A stretch of 64,000 nt of DNA from Rhodoferax sp. BAB1 (GCF_013334205.1 NZ_CP054424.1:3616001-3680000), one strand, 5' to 3'; counted from the stretch's first letter, positions 38,768-48,588 are shown. Program-made: numbers and translations. Notes: a model not told the origin generated them from the sequence alone.

Positions 38768-40126
38768 ATGAGCACGATTCCCTCCTCCGCGGCCCTGGCC
38801 GAATTCGCCGCCACACTCACCTTCGATGCCATCCCGGCGCCCGTCATCCGCCGCACCGAAGACCTGCTGCTCGACTGGTTCGGCTCCTGCCTCGCCGGCA
38901 AGAACGCGCGCGCCGTCGAGATCCTGGCCACCTTCGTCGAGAGCATGGGCCCGGTGGACGGCCCCAGCGAGATCCTGATCCACCGTCGCAGCAGCAGCCC
39001 GCTGCTGGCCGCCATGGCCAATGCCGCGGCCTCGCATGTGGCCGAGCAGGACGATGTGCACAACGGCTCGGTGTTCCACCCGGCCACCGTGGTGTTCCCT
39101 CCGGCGCTGGCCGTGGCGCAGGCCCTGGGCCGCTCGGGCCAGGAGCTGCTGACCGCCTGCGTGGCGGGTTACGAGGTGGGCATCCGCGTGGGCGAATTTC
39201 TCGGCCGCTCGCACTACAAGGTCTTCCACACCACGGGCACGGCCGGCACGCTGGCCGCGGCCGCGGCCGTGGGCCATCTGCTCAAGCTCACGCCGGAGCA
39301 GATGCTGCACGCCTTCGGCTCGGCCGGCACGCAGTCGGCCGGCCTGTGGGAGTTCCTGCGCGACGCGGCGGACTCCAAGCAGCTGCACACCGCGCATGCT
39401 GCGGGCGCCGGCCTCACCGCCGCCTACCTGGCGCAGCAAGGTTTCACCGGCGCGCGCCGCATCCTCGAAGGCCCGCAGGGCCTGGCCGCCGGCATGTCGA
39501 GCGACGCCGATGTGAGCAAACTCACCGACGGTCTGGGCACGCGCTGGGCCACGGCCGAGACCTCCTTCAAGTTCCACGCCTCCTGCCGTCACACGCACCC
39601 GGCGGCCGACGCTTTGCAGCAGGTGCTGCAGACGAACCACCTGAAGGCCGGCGACGTGAAGCGCGTCACCGCCCTCGTGCACCAGGGCGCCATCGACGTG
39701 CTGGGCCCGGTGACCGACCCGCAGACTGTGCACCAGAGCAAGTTCTCCATGGGTACGGTGCTGGGCCTGGTGGCCGTGCTGGGCCGTGCGGGCCTGAGCG
39801 AGTTCGACGCCAGTTTCAAGGCCGGTGAGGTGACGGCCTTCCATGACAAGGTCGTCATGGAACTCGACCCCGAGGTGGACGGCGCCTACCCCGCGCGCTG
39901 GATCGGCAAGGTGCGCGTGGAGACCACGGACGGTCGCCTGCTGCACGGCCGTGTGGACGAACCCAAGGGCGACCCCGGCAACACCCTGAGCCGCCCCGAA
40001 CTGGAAGACAAGGCCCTGCGTCTGGCCCTGTACCACGGGGGTGCTTCCGAGGCCGAGATGCGCGCGGCCATGGCCGGCCTGTGGGCTATCGCGGCCGTCC
40101 CTAAAGTGGGGCGCTTGTTGTCCTGA
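38768..40126 (+). CDS. MmgE/PrpD family protein (second paralogue)
   Basis: A 452-residue MmgE/PrpD protein sharing with the paralogue at 5339 the SHY..FHTTGT core and the EGPQGLAAGMS-type segment. Family members include 2-methylcitrate dehydratase and cis-aconitate decarboxylase, so it could hydrate/dehydrate or decarboxylate a tricarboxylate. It is 2 nt after the CoA-transferase, and the operon then passes to a solute-binding receptor. Specific activity cannot be read from the sequence. Confidence 0.85.
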   Translation: MSTIPSSAALAEFAATLTFDAIPAPVIRRTEDLLLDWFGSCLAGKNARAVEILATFVESMGPVDGPSEILIHRRSSSPLLAAMANAAASHVAEQDDVHNGSVFHPATVVFPPALAVAQALGRSGQELLTACVAGYEVGIRVGEFLGRSHYKVFHTTGTAGTLAAAAAVGHLLKLTPEQMLHAFGSAGTQSAGLWEFLRDAADSKQLHTAHAAGAGLTAAYLAQQGFTGARRILEGPQGLAAGMSSDADVSKLTDGLGTRWATAETSFKFHASCRHTHPAADALQQVLQTNHLKAGDVKRVTALVHQGAIDVLGPVTDPQTVHQSKFSMGTVLGLVAVLGRAGLSEFDASFKAGEVTAFHDKVVMELDPEVDGAYPARWIGKVRVETTDGRLLHGRVDEPKGDPGNTLSRPELEDKALRLALYHGGASEAEMRAAMAGLWAIAAVPKVGRLLS

Positions 40127-40251
40127 GGACTTGTACGGGATATCCACATCCTAGGGATGACCCGGCTTGCCGCCCCATGGCATCTGAATCACCATAGGCG
40201 GCACAAGAAGAAATAGGGATTTTTTACTCATCCAAGCAACAAGGACGCCCC

Positions 40252-41238
40252 ATGAACCTGAACCGCAGAATCTTCACCGCCGCCGCCGTGGCCTCCACCC
40301 TGGCCCTGGGCAGCACCGCCGCCCTGGCGCAGGCTTATCCGGCCAAGCCCATCGCCCTGGTGGTGCCCTTCGCCGCCGGCGGCCCCACCGACATCGTGGC
40401 CCGTACCCTGGCCGCCACCATGACCAAGTCGCTTGGCCAGACCGTGCTGGTGGAAAACAAGGCGGGTGCTGGCGGCACCATTGCTGGCGGCTACGTGATG
40501 AAGGCCCCGGCGGACGGTTACACCTTCCTGATCCATCACAACGGCATGGCCACCGCCCCGGCCCTGTACCGCAAGCTGGCCTACAACCCCGTGAGCGATT
40601 TCGAGCACGTAGGCAATGTGGTGGACGTGCCCATGACCATGCTGGCGCGCAAGGACATGGCGGCCAAGAACCTGGCCGAGCTGATGGCTTACGTCAAGGC
40701 CAACGCCGCCTCGATCAACCTGGCCAATGCCGGCCTGGGCGCCGTCTCCCACCTGTGCGGCACCCTGTTCCAGCAGGCCCTGGGCGTGACGCTGACCACC
40801 GTGCCCTTCCAGGGCACCGGCCCGGCTCTCAATGCGCTGCTGGGCGGCCAGGTCGACCTGCTGTGCGACCAGACCACCAACACCGTGCCGCACATCAAGG
40901 CCGGCACCGTCAAGCTCTATGGCGTGACCAGCAAGCAGCGCATCAAGGCCCTGCCTGATGCGCCCACCATGCATGAAGGCGGCCTGAAGGACTTCGAGGT
41001 CATCGTCTGGCACGGTGTCTACGCGCCCAAGGGCACACCCGCTGCCGTGGTGCAGAAGTTCGGCGACGCCATGCGTATCGCCCTCAAGGACCCGGCCTTC
41101 GTGGACCGCATGGCCCAGCTGGGCGGCGAAATCCCGCCGGCCGGCCGCCAGACCAGCGAAGGCCAGCGCGCCTGGTTGACCGCTGAAGTGCAGAAGTGGG
41201 GCACGGCCATCCGTGCGGCCGGCCAGTTTGCCGACTGA
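40252..41238 (+). CDS. Bug-type tripartite tricarboxylate transporter receptor
   Basis: A 328-residue periplasmic solute-binding protein: signal peptide (about 1-27, ending ALAQA) and the Bug-family start YPAKPIALVVPFAAGGPTD. Bug/TctC receptors bind carboxylates such as citrate or aromatic acids for TctAB-type transporters; the membrane subunits are not in this window. Its position at the end of the operon suggests it captures the substrate of the upstream enzymes. A terminator follows. Confidence 0.9.
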   Translation: MNLNRRIFTAAAVASTLALGSTAALAQAYPAKPIALVVPFAAGGPTDIVARTLAATMTKSLGQTVLVENKAGAGGTIAGGYVMKAPADGYTFLIHHNGMATAPALYRKLAYNPVSDFEHVGNVVDVPMTMLARKDMAAKNLAELMAYVKANAASINLANAGLGAVSHLCGTLFQQALGVTLTTVPFQGTGPALNALLGGQVDLLCDQTTNTVPHIKAGTVKLYGVTSKQRIKALPDAPTMHEGGLKDFEVIVWHGVYAPKGTPAAVVQKFGDAMRIALKDPAFVDRMAQLGGEIPPAGRQTSEGQRAWLTAEVQKWGTAIRAAGQFAD

Positions 41239-41257
41239 GCGGCACCTCACGCCATGC

Positions 41258-41284
41258 AAAACGCCGGGTTCGCCCGGCGTTTTT
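41258..41284 (+). terminator. Intrinsic terminator after the Bug receptor gene
   Basis: Stem ACGCCGGG (41261-41268) with its complement (41273-41280), a TTCG loop, A residues before and TTTT after. Confidence 0.9.
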
Positions 41285-41396
41285 CTTGCCGGTCTCCGGT
41301 GATGCGCGCGCGTGAGGCATTGCGGCATTCTGTCTTGACAGTCCTTGCCCTTTTCGCGAGCATCATCCCCACACTCTCCCTGATCTGACCTTGCCC

Positions 41397-42215
41397 ATGA
41401 CCGATCTTGTTGTCCGCCGCCTGCTCGTTGACATGGACGCCCCCATGGCGCGCCACTGGTGTGACGGCGACCCCTTGCGCACCGCCTTCTTCAACGCCCT
41501 GTCCATGAGTTTCCCGGTGGGCGAGCAGTTCTTCATCGATGCCGTGCGCCAGGGCTACCAGGCCTTGCCCGGCGATCTGCAGGCGCAGTTCAAGGCGGAG
41601 GTGCAGGGCTTCGTGGGGCAGGAAGCCACGCACCGGCGGCTGCACGAACTGTACAACCAGCAATTGGAAAAACAGGGCCTGGAGAACCGCTGGGGCCCGC
41701 GCGCACAGCAGCGCCTCAAGCTGCTGCAAGACCTGGATCCGCGGCACCCCCTGGCCATCACCGCGGCCAACGAGCATTTCACGGCCATCTTTGCCGACTG
41801 GCTGCTCAAGCACCCCGAGGTGCTCGGCAGCGCTGACCGCCGCCTGGCCACCCTGTGGCTGTGGCACAGCGCCGAGGAGGCCGAGCATCGTTGCACCGCC
41901 TTCGCCCTCTACCAGGCCCTGGGCGGCAACGAGGACTGGCGCCGCAAGTGGTTTCGCCGCGCGACGGTGTTCTTCATCGGTGACCTGCTGCGCCAGACGG
42001 TGCTCAACCTGCGGCGCGATAAAACGCTCTGGCGCTGGTCTACCTGGGCCAGTGCGGCCAGTTTTCTCTTCGGCAAACAGGGCCTGGTGCGCTGCACCTT
42101 CGGGCCCTGGCGTGATTACCTGCGCGCGGACTTCCACCCGGCGCAGCATGAGGCCCTGGCATCACGCGAGTGGCTGCTGGCCAATCGCAGTGCCTACACG
42201 CCGGTCGGGAGCTGA
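41397..42215 (+). CDS. Predicted metal-dependent hydrolase (PF10118 family)
   Basis: A 272-residue protein of the family annotated as predicted metal-dependent hydrolases. It is helical, with ferritin-like Glu/His motifs at GQEATHRRLHE and HSAEEAEHR that could hold a di-metal centre. The biochemical function is not established for the family. ATG 41397 is chosen over TTG 41391 two codons earlier. It is alone between a terminator and a convergent small gene. Confidence 0.8.
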   Translation: MTDLVVRRLLVDMDAPMARHWCDGDPLRTAFFNALSMSFPVGEQFFIDAVRQGYQALPGDLQAQFKAEVQGFVGQEATHRRLHELYNQQLEKQGLENRWGPRAQQRLKLLQDLDPRHPLAITAANEHFTAIFADWLLKHPEVLGSADRRLATLWLWHSAEEAEHRCTAFALYQALGGNEDWRRKWFRRATVFFIGDLLRQTVLNLRRDKTLWRWSTWASAASFLFGKQGLVRCTFGPWRDYLRADFHPAQHEALASREWLLANRSAYTPVGS

Positions 42216-42223
42216 GCCGGGCG

Positions 42224-42412
42224 TCAGAAGGATGAGTGGAGTTCGCGCTCGGCCCGGTGCTCGGTCATCACGAAGTGGATGATGGAAATCGCCAGCCCCA
42301 GGCCCAGGGCGGCGATGCCGACCAGCAGGGCCGTCAGGTTCGGCGCGGCCATGCCCAGCAGCGTGGACAGGACGAAGACGGCCAGTAGCGAGATCTTGAA
42401 GCGGAGCAGCAT
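42224..42412 (-). CDS. Small two-helix membrane protein, unknown
   Basis: A 62-residue hydrophobic protein with two predicted membrane helices (about 7-26 and 29-49) and a charged C-terminus (TEHRAERELHSSF). It ends 8 nt from the end of the convergent hydrolase gene. I do not recognise a family. The length and clear membrane pattern in an otherwise empty interval support it being real. Confidence 0.55.
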   Translation of the reverse strand: MLLRFKISLLAVFVLSTLLGMAAPNLTALLVGIAALGLGLAISIIHFVMTEHRAERELHSSF

Positions 42413-42564
42413 GATGTGTGGTGCAGGAGATGGGGAATCGCGTCAGGGCAAAGACAGCTTTTGCCGCTGGACGAAGCGCCTATTCTCGGGACACCGCAGC
42501 TCGCCGGCAATGCGGATCCGGTATCAACCGTAACGAGGCGTTCGACCGTGTGTCGGCGGTCGGC

Positions 42565-43467
42565 CTATTCCTGCCTCGCATCCTCCACCAGCAAATCCAC
42601 CAGCTCCCGCGCGTAAGCGGGCAGCGCGTCCAGGCTGCGCACCACGATCTGCATCGCGCGTTCGGCCCAGGGGTCGGCCAGGGGCACGATGGCAATCGCC
42701 ATGGTCTGGGCGTGGCGGTGCGCGGCCGAGCCCGGCAGGATGGCCACACCCACCGCCGCCTCCACCATACGGCAGGCTGCCTCGAAGTTGCTGACCTGGA
42801 TGCGCTGCTGCATGGGCCGGCCCAGGCCCTCGCAGATCTGCTGCAGGAAGGCGCGGATCGCGCTGCTCTCGGCCAGGCCGATGTGGTCGAAGTCCAGCGT
42901 GTCGGCAAAGCTCACGGCGCTCGCGCCGGCGAGCTTGTGGCCGCGCGGCAGCACCAGCACCAGACGGTCGCGCCGGTAGGGCAGCACCTGCAGGTTCTCG
43001 GTGCGCACCAGGCCGGCCACGATGCCGATGTCGGTCTGCCCCTCGGATACCGCACGCACGATGTCGTGGCTCAGGCGCTCCTGCAGGTCCACGTTCACGT
43101 CGGGGTGGGCCAGCAGGTAACGCCGCAGCACCGGCGGCAGGAACTCGCCCAGGGCCGTGGTGTTGGCGTGCACCCGCAGGTGGCCGCGGATGCCGCGCGC
43201 GTACTCCTGCAGGTCGGTGCGCAGGTGTTCCAGCTGGCCCAGCACCAGGCGCGCATGGTGCACAAAGGCCTGGCCCGGCGGCGTGAGCGTCACGCCCTGG
43301 GAACTGCGGTGCAGCAGCTTGACGCCCAGGCTTTCCTCGATGGCCTTGATGCGGGTGCTGGCGGCCGGGGCCGACATATGGGCTGCCTCGGCGCCCTTGG
43401 TCAGGCTGTCGGCTTCCGCGATGCGAACCATCAGGCGCAGGTCGACCAGGTCGAAGGGGATGGACAT
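42565..43467 (-). CDS. LysR-family regulator, divergent from dehalogenase gene
   Basis: A 300-residue LysR regulator: winged helix-turn-helix at about 5-63 (LRLMVRIAEADSLTKGAEA) and an effector domain with typical ILPGSAAHRHA segment. The frame stays open upstream on the minus strand, but ATG 43467 gives the normal N-terminus. It is transcribed away from the 2-haloacid dehalogenase gene across 174 AT-rich nt containing an 8-bp inverted repeat, so it most likely controls that gene and possibly malate synthase G. Confidence 0.88.
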   Translation of the reverse strand: MSIPFDLVDLRLMVRIAEADSLTKGAEAAHMSAPAASTRIKAIEESLGVKLLHRSSQGVTLTPPGQAFVHHARLVLGQLEHLRTDLQEYARGIRGHLRVHANTTALGEFLPPVLRRYLLAHPDVNVDLQERLSHDIVRAVSEGQTDIGIVAGLVRTENLQVLPYRRDRLVLVLPRGHKLAGASAVSFADTLDFDHIGLAESSAIRAFLQQICEGLGRPMQQRIQVSNFEAACRMVEAAVGVAILPGSAAHRHAQTMAIAIVPLADPWAERAMQIVVRSLDALPAYARELVDLLVEDARQE

Positions 43468-43569
43468 GAATGGCAGACAGTAAGCAGCAGATGCTGCAGG
43501 AAAGCCGGCTGATCGTTCAGCGGGCCGGAAACTGCCCAAATTATGCCTGCCAGCCCGAAAATTCGATTC

Positions 43570-43626
43570 GATACTTTTTGTTCGCAATTTATGCATATTT
43601 TCTTTATTAATGGGAGTGAAAGTATC
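43570..43626. promoter_or_regulatory. Long-spaced inverted repeat in the LysR/dehalogenase intergenic region
   Basis: GATACTTT (43570-43577) recurs as its exact complement AAAGTATC (43619-43626), 41 nt apart, about 15 nt before the dehalogenase start. The sequence between is very AT-rich and probably contains the promoter. It is a candidate LysR operator pair. Confidence 0.4.
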
Positions 43627-43641
43627 AAATAAAGTGAGGGC

Positions 43642-44352
43642 ATGGAAAAACCCCGCGCCCCAGCCACATCGCAGCCGAAAGCCGTGCTCTTCGATGCCTA
43701 TGGCACCCTGTTCGACGTCTACAGCGTCGGCCTGGTGGCGGAGCAGCTGTTCCCGGGCCAGGGCCAGGCTCTGGGCCAGCTCTGGCGCGAGAAGCAGATC
43801 GAATACACGCGCCTGGTCACCACCAGCAACCATGGCGCGCACTACCAGCCCTTCTGGCAGCTCACGCAGGCCGGCCTGCGCTACGCCTGCAAGCGCCTGC
43901 AGCTCACGCTCACCCCCGAGGCCGAGCTGCAGCTGATGAACCAGTACCGCCACCTGAGCGCCTTCCCCGAGAACCGCGACGTGCTGCAGGCACTGAAGGC
44001 GCGCGGCATCACCACCGGCATCCTTTCCAACGGCGACCCCGAGATGCTGGGCATCGCCGTGCGCAGCGCGGGCCTGGAAGGCCTGCTGGACCACGTGATC
44101 AGCGTGGACGCCGTGCGCAAGTACAAGACCCACCCCGAGGCGTACGCGCTGGGCGAGCAGGCGACCGGCCTGCGTGCCGCGCAGATCGTCTTCGTCAGCA
44201 GCAACAGCTGGGACGCACTGGCCGCCACCTGGTACGGCTACCGGACCCTGTGGGTCAACCGCTATGCGCTGCCCTTCGAGGAACTGGGCACCCAGCCCAC
44301 GCGCACCGGCAACACGCTCAACGACGTGCTCGGCTTCTTTCCCGCCGAATGA
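43642..44352 (+). CDS. (S)-2-haloacid dehalogenase, type II (HAD superfamily)
   Basis: A 236-residue HAD protein matching L-2-haloacid dehalogenases. The nucleophile is Asp18 in [10 protein letters not shown]. Residues corresponding to the known catalytic set are visible: Arg in [12 protein letters not shown], Ser/Asn in LSNGDP, Lys in [10 protein letters not shown], and Ser-x-Asn-x-x-Asp in FVSSNSWDA. It would convert 2-haloacids to 2-hydroxyacids with inversion, for example chloroacetate to glycolate. Malate synthase G follows after 43 nt. A non-dehalogenase HAD role cannot be ruled out. Confidence 0.85.
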   Translation: MEKPRAPATSQPKAVLFDAYGTLFDVYSVGLVAEQLFPGQGQALGQLWREKQIEYTRLVTTSNHGAHYQPFWQLTQAGLRYACKRLQLTLTPEAELQLMNQYRHLSAFPENRDVLQALKARGITTGILSNGDPEMLGIAVRSAGLEGLLDHVISVDAVRKYKTHPEAYALGEQATGLRAAQIVFVSSNSWDALAATWYGYRTLWVNRYALPFEELGTQPTRTGNTLNDVLGFFPAE

Positions 44353-44395
44353 CACGCCGTCTGACTACGATTTTTATGTTCCAGGAGTCAAGACC

Positions 44396-46612
44396 ATGAC
44401 ACAACGCACCCCCGCCCACCGGCTGCAAGTCGCCACCCAGCTGTACCGCTTCATCGAAGACAAGGTACTGCCGGGCACCGGCATCAGCAGCGCCGTTTTC
44501 TGGAAGGGCTTCGACGCCATCGCCCACGAGCTGGGCCCCAAGAACGCCGCCCTGCTGGCCGAGCGCGACCGCCTGCAGCTGGAGATGGACGCCTGGCACA
44601 AGGCCCACCCCGGCCCCATCCAGGACATGAAGGCCTACCGCGCCTTCCTGGAAAAGACCGGTTACCTGGTGCCCGTGCCGGCCGAAGTGCACAGCGACAC
44701 GACCAACGTGGACGCCGAGCTGGCCGTGCAGGCCGGCCCGCAGCTGGTGGTGCCCATCCTGAACGCCCGTTATGCACTGAACGCCGCCAACGCCCGCTGG
44801 GGCTCGCTGTACGACGCGCTCTACGGCACCGACGCCCTGCCCGAAGACGGCGGCGCCACCAAGGCCGGCCCGGACGGCAAGAGCTACAACCCGGTGCGTG
44901 GCGCCAGGGTCATCGAATATGCGCGCCATGTGCTGGACCGCGTGGCCCCGCTGAAGAAGGGCTCGCACGTCGACGCCACCGCCTACACGGTGGAAGGCGG
45001 CAAGCTGAAGGTCGCGCTGAAGGACGGCAGCAAGTTCTGCCTGGCCGACGCGCACAAGTTCGTCGGCTACCAGGGCAGCGCGGTGGCGCCCTCGGCCGTC
45101 CTGCTGCGCAACAACGGCATCCACATCGAGATCCAGTTCGACCGCAGCACGCCCATCGGCCGCAGCGACGCCGCCGGCGTCAGCGACCTGCTGGTCGAAG
45201 CCGCCCTCTCCACCATCCTGGACCTGGAAGACTCGGTGGCCGTGGTCGACGCCGACGACAAGGTGCTGGCCTATGACAACTGGCTGGGCATCCTCAAGGG
45301 CACGCTGACCGAGGAAGTGGCCAAGGGCGGCAAGACCTTCGTGCGCCGCCTCAACGCCGACCGCATCTACAAGGGCGCCAACGGCGAGGAGATCCGGCTG
45401 CACGGCCGCTCCCTGCTCTTCGTGCGCAACGTCGGCCACCTGATGACCAACCCGGCCATCCTCTACGGCGATGGCAGCGAGATCCATGAAGGCATCATGG
45501 ACGCCGTCATCACCACCACCATCGCCCTGCACGACCTCAAGGGCCTGACGCAGAACGGCGTGCGCAACTCGCGCACCGGCTCCATCTACATCGTCAAGCC
45601 CAAGATGCATGGCCCCGCCGAAGTGGGCTTTGCTTCCGAGCTGTTCGCCCGCGTCGAGCAGCTGCTGGGCCTGGCCGAGAACACCGTCAAGCTGGGCATC
45701 ATGGACGAGGAGCGCCGCACCAGCGTCAACCTCAAGGCCTGCATCGCCGCCGCCAAGAGCCGCGTGGCCTTCATCAACACCGGCTTCCTGGACCGCACCG
45801 GCGACGAGATGCACACCGCCATGTACGCCGGCCCCATGATCCGCAAGGCCGCCATGAAGGGCACCGACTGGATCGCCGCCTACGAGCAAAGCAATGTGCT
45901 CGAAGGCCTGGCCTGCGGCCTCAAGGGCCGCGCCCAGATCGGCAAGGGCATGTGGGCCATGCCCGACCTGATGGCCGCCATGCTCAAGCAGAAGATCGTG
46001 CACCCCCAGGCCGGCGCCAACACCGCCTGGGTGCCCTCGCCCACCGCCGCCACCCTGCACGCCCTGCACTACCACCAGGTCAATGTGGCCGACATCCAGG
46101 ACGAACTGGAGCAGCAGGCCACCGCGAAGAACTTCAAGGCGCTGGAAGACAAGCTGCTCACCGGCCTGCTGACCATCCCCGTCGCCGCCAAGCCCAACTG
46201 GAGCGCCGAGGAGATCAAGGAAGAGATCGAGAACAATTGCCAGGGCATCCTGGGCTACGTGGTGCGCTGGATCGACCAGGGCGTGGGCTGCTCCAAGGTG
46301 CCCGACATCCACAACGTCGGCCTCATGGAAGACCGCGCCACGCTGCGCATCAGCAGCCAGCACATCGCCAACTGGCTGCTGCACGGTATCGTGACCGAGG
46401 CGCAAGTGCGCGCCGCCTTCGAGCGCATGGCCGCCGTGGTGGACCAGCAGAACGCCGGCGACCCCTTCTACAAGCCCATGGCCGGCAACTTCGCCACCTC
46501 CGCAGCCTACAAGGCGGCGACGGACCTGGTCTTCAAGGGCCTGGAGCAGCCCAGCGGCTACACCGAGCCGTTGCTGCACGCCTGGCGCCTGAAAGTGAAA
46601 GCCGCACACTGA
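44396..46612 (+). CDS. glcB: Malate synthase G
   Basis: A 738-residue monomeric malate synthase G, close to the family length. Conserved stretches include [34 protein letters not shown] and [20 protein letters not shown]. It condenses glyoxylate with acetyl-CoA to malate. ATG 44396 has AGGAG upstream; the longer frame overlaps the dehalogenase. Placement behind a dehalogenase suggests use of glycolate-derived glyoxylate. A bidirectional terminator follows. Confidence 0.95.
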   Translation: MTQRTPAHRLQVATQLYRFIEDKVLPGTGISSAVFWKGFDAIAHELGPKNAALLAERDRLQLEMDAWHKAHPGPIQDMKAYRAFLEKTGYLVPVPAEVHSDTTNVDAELAVQAGPQLVVPILNARYALNAANARWGSLYDALYGTDALPEDGGATKAGPDGKSYNPVRGARVIEYARHVLDRVAPLKKGSHVDATAYTVEGGKLKVALKDGSKFCLADAHKFVGYQGSAVAPSAVLLRNNGIHIEIQFDRSTPIGRSDAAGVSDLLVEAALSTILDLEDSVAVVDADDKVLAYDNWLGILKGTLTEEVAKGGKTFVRRLNADRIYKGANGEEIRLHGRSLLFVRNVGHLMTNPAILYGDGSEIHEGIMDAVITTTIALHDLKGLTQNGVRNSRTGSIYIVKPKMHGPAEVGFASELFARVEQLLGLAENTVKLGIMDEERRTSVNLKACIAAAKSRVAFINTGFLDRTGDEMHTAMYAGPMIRKAAMKGTDWIAAYEQSNVLEGLACGLKGRAQIGKGMWAMPDLMAAMLKQKIVHPQAGANTAWVPSPTAATLHALHYHQVNVADIQDELEQQATAKNFKALEDKLLTGLLTIPVAAKPNWSAEEIKEEIENNCQGILGYVVRWIDQGVGCSKVPDIHNVGLMEDRATLRISSQHIANWLLHGIVTEAQVRAAFERMAAVVDQQNAGDPFYKPMAGNFATSAAYKAATDLVFKGLEQPSGYTEPLLHAWRLKVKAAH

Positions 46613-46661
46613 CCCGTGTGCGGGGGTCAAGGCTTTGCAGTAATCCACCGCCGCTCAAAGC

Positions 46662-46695
46662 AAACGGCAAGGTCTGTGATGGACCTTGCCGTTTT
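46662..46695. terminator. Bidirectional terminator after glcB
   Basis: A 13-bp perfect stem, AAACGGCAAGGTC (46662-46674) with its complement (46682-46694), around a 7-nt loop. It sits between glcB and the convergent oxidoreductase gene. Confidence 0.88.
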
Positions 46696-46706
46696 GTTTG
46701 ATCGCT

Positions 46707-47708
46707 TCACTTGACCTTGATGACGACCTTGCCCTTCGCTCGACCGGCTGCGATGTAGGCCAGGGCTTCATTGGTGGACTGGAAGGGGAAGACCTTGTCC
46801 ACCACGGGGCGGATGGCGCCTCCTTCGATGAGCCGGGTGATCTCCTGCAGTTGGGTACCGTTCGCTTTCATGAAGAGGAAGGTGTAGCCTATGCCCCGGC
46901 TTCGCGCCTTGCGCCTGACACTGGCGCTCAGCAGTCGCATGACCAGCCTCACGAAGCCGGGTGCCGCGATCTCCTTGCCGAATGCGGCGTCGGGTGGCCC
47001 GGAGATGGAGATGAGCTTGCCTCCCGCCTTGAGCACGCGCAGCGACTTGACGAGGGTCGGGCCATCCTGGCTGTTCAGCACGACGTCGTAGTCGTGCAAG
47101 GCCTCTTCGAAGTCCTGCGTCCTGTAGTCGACCACGATGTCTGCGCCCAGGCCCTGCACGAGCGCGGTATTGCTCGAGCTCGTCGTCGTGGCGACCGTGG
47201 CGCCCAGATGCCTGGCCAGCTGGATGGCAAAAGTGCCCACGCCGCCGGAACCTGCCTGGATGAAGACCTTCTGCCCTTTTTTCAGATCGGCCTTCTCCAC
47301 GAGTGCCTGCCATGCCGTCAAGCCCACCAGGGGGATGGAGGCGGCTTCTTCCATGGTGAGGTTGGCGGGCTTGAACGCAAGGGATGTTTCCTTGACGGGG
47401 ACGAATTCGGCGAAGGTGCCGATCCGGAAATCATCGACGCGCGCATAGACCTCATCGCCCGGTTTGAACTGCCGCACATGCGGGCCGACCTTGACCACCA
47501 CCCCGGCCACGTCGTGCCCCAGGATCAGCGGCAGGCGATAGGGCAGGATGAGCTTGAACTCGCCGTCCCTGATCTTCGAATCCAGCAGGTTCACACCGGC
47601 TGCATGGACTTCGACCAGGACCTCGTCATCACGCAGCGCCGGAACCGGCACGTCTGCGGATCGCAATGCGCCTTTTTTTCCATAACGCTCAAGAACAAAT
47701 GCCTTCAT
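46707..47708 (-). CDS. NADP-dependent quinone oxidoreductase-like protein (MDR)
   Basis: A 333-residue medium-chain dehydrogenase/reductase without zinc ligands. The catalytic GroES-like domain covers about 1-120 and the Rossmann fold has AGSGGVGTFAIQLA. It belongs to the quinone oxidoreductase/zeta-crystallin group that reduces quinones or enones with NADPH. The start is ATG 47708; the upstream extension runs into the SDR gene. It is probably co-transcribed with the SDR gene 64 nt upstream, under the nearby TetR regulator. Confidence 0.88.
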   Translation of the reverse strand: MKAFVLERYGKKGALRSADVPVPALRDDEVLVEVHAAGVNLLDSKIRDGEFKLILPYRLPLILGHDVAGVVVKVGPHVRQFKPGDEVYARVDDFRIGTFAEFVPVKETSLAFKPANLTMEEAASIPLVGLTAWQALVEKADLKKGQKVFIQAGSGGVGTFAIQLARHLGATVATTTSSSNTALVQGLGADIVVDYRTQDFEEALHDYDVVLNSQDGPTLVKSLRVLKAGGKLISISGPPDAAFGKEIAAPGFVRLVMRLLSASVRRKARSRGIGYTFLFMKANGTQLQEITRLIEGGAIRPVVDKVFPFQSTNEALAYIAAGRAKGKVVIKVK

Positions 47709-47772
47709 GATCTTTCCTTCTGCATGGCGTCGCCAGGTTTTTAAACAGTTTGCCTCAGGGCCTGGGCCTCGT

Positions 47773-48588
47773 CTACGCGCTGAGACGCAGGTCTTTGCGT
47801 ACCCCCGCGTCCAGCACGCCGGCGGGCGCAAACCGGCGCAGCAAACGCAGGCGTTGGGCCTGTCCGGGGGCATAGCGCATCTTGGGATGCGCTGCCGTGG
47901 CTGCTTGCAGCACCATCTCGGCCACCACCTCCGGGCCGTCGGCACCCACGAGGATCTGCTTCACCCGTTTCTCCACCCCCGCGCGTATGTCGCGGTACAC
48001 GTCGAGCGGCGCATCGGGCTGCATCAGGTTCGCGTCGAACGGTGTGTTGATGTAGGCCGGCTCGACGACCGAGACACGGATGCCCTGGGTGCGCAGCTCA
48101 TGGTCGAGTGACTCCGAATAGCCAGCCACGGCGTGTTTGGTGGCGGAGTACAGGGCCATGTAAGGCATGGGCAGGAAGCCCAGCACCGAGCCGATGTTGA
48201 TGATGCGTCCCGCACCCTGCTGCCGCATCTGCGGCACGACGGCACGTGTCATCCGGACGATCCCGAAGAAATTGGTGTCGAAGAGCGTACGCGCCTGCTC
48301 GATCGAGCTTTCTTCCGCACCGGCAGGGGCGACTCCGAAGCCCGCGTTGTTGACCAGCAGATCGATGCGCCCTTCGCGCTGCAGCAGTTGCTGCACAGCG
48401 GCGTCCACCGATGCATCGCGGGTCACGTCCAGGGGCAGCATCTCGAACGGCCGTCCGCTGCTCGCTTCGCCGCCACGGCGACTGGTGCCGTAGACGGTGT
48501 AGCCCGCCTGTGCGAGCCGTTCCGCCGTGGCCAGGCCGATGCCCGATGAGGCGCCGGTCACGAGGGCAATCCTGCTTTTCATGTTCAT
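47773..48588 (-). CDS. Short-chain dehydrogenase/reductase (SDR)
   Basis: A 271-residue classical SDR with cofactor motif TGASSGIG (11-18) and catalytic YSATK. NADP preference is suggested by the Arg-rich SRRGG after the second strand. It begins at ATG 48588 with GGAG 7 nt upstream. About 100 nt upstream lies a 14-bp palindrome that also occurs at the start of the adjacent tetR gene. The substrate is unknown. Confidence 0.9.
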   Translation of the reverse strand: MNMKSRIALVTGASSGIGLATAERLAQAGYTVYGTSRRGGEASSGRPFEMLPLDVTRDASVDAAVQQLLQREGRIDLLVNNAGFGVAPAGAEESSIEQARTLFDTNFFGIVRMTRAVVPQMRQQGAGRIINIGSVLGFLPMPYMALYSATKHAVAGYSESLDHELRTQGIRVSVVEPAYINTPFDANLMQPDAPLDVYRDIRAGVEKRVKQILVGADGPEVVAEMVLQAATAAHPKMRYAPGQAQRLRLLRRFAPAGVLDAGVRKDLRLSA

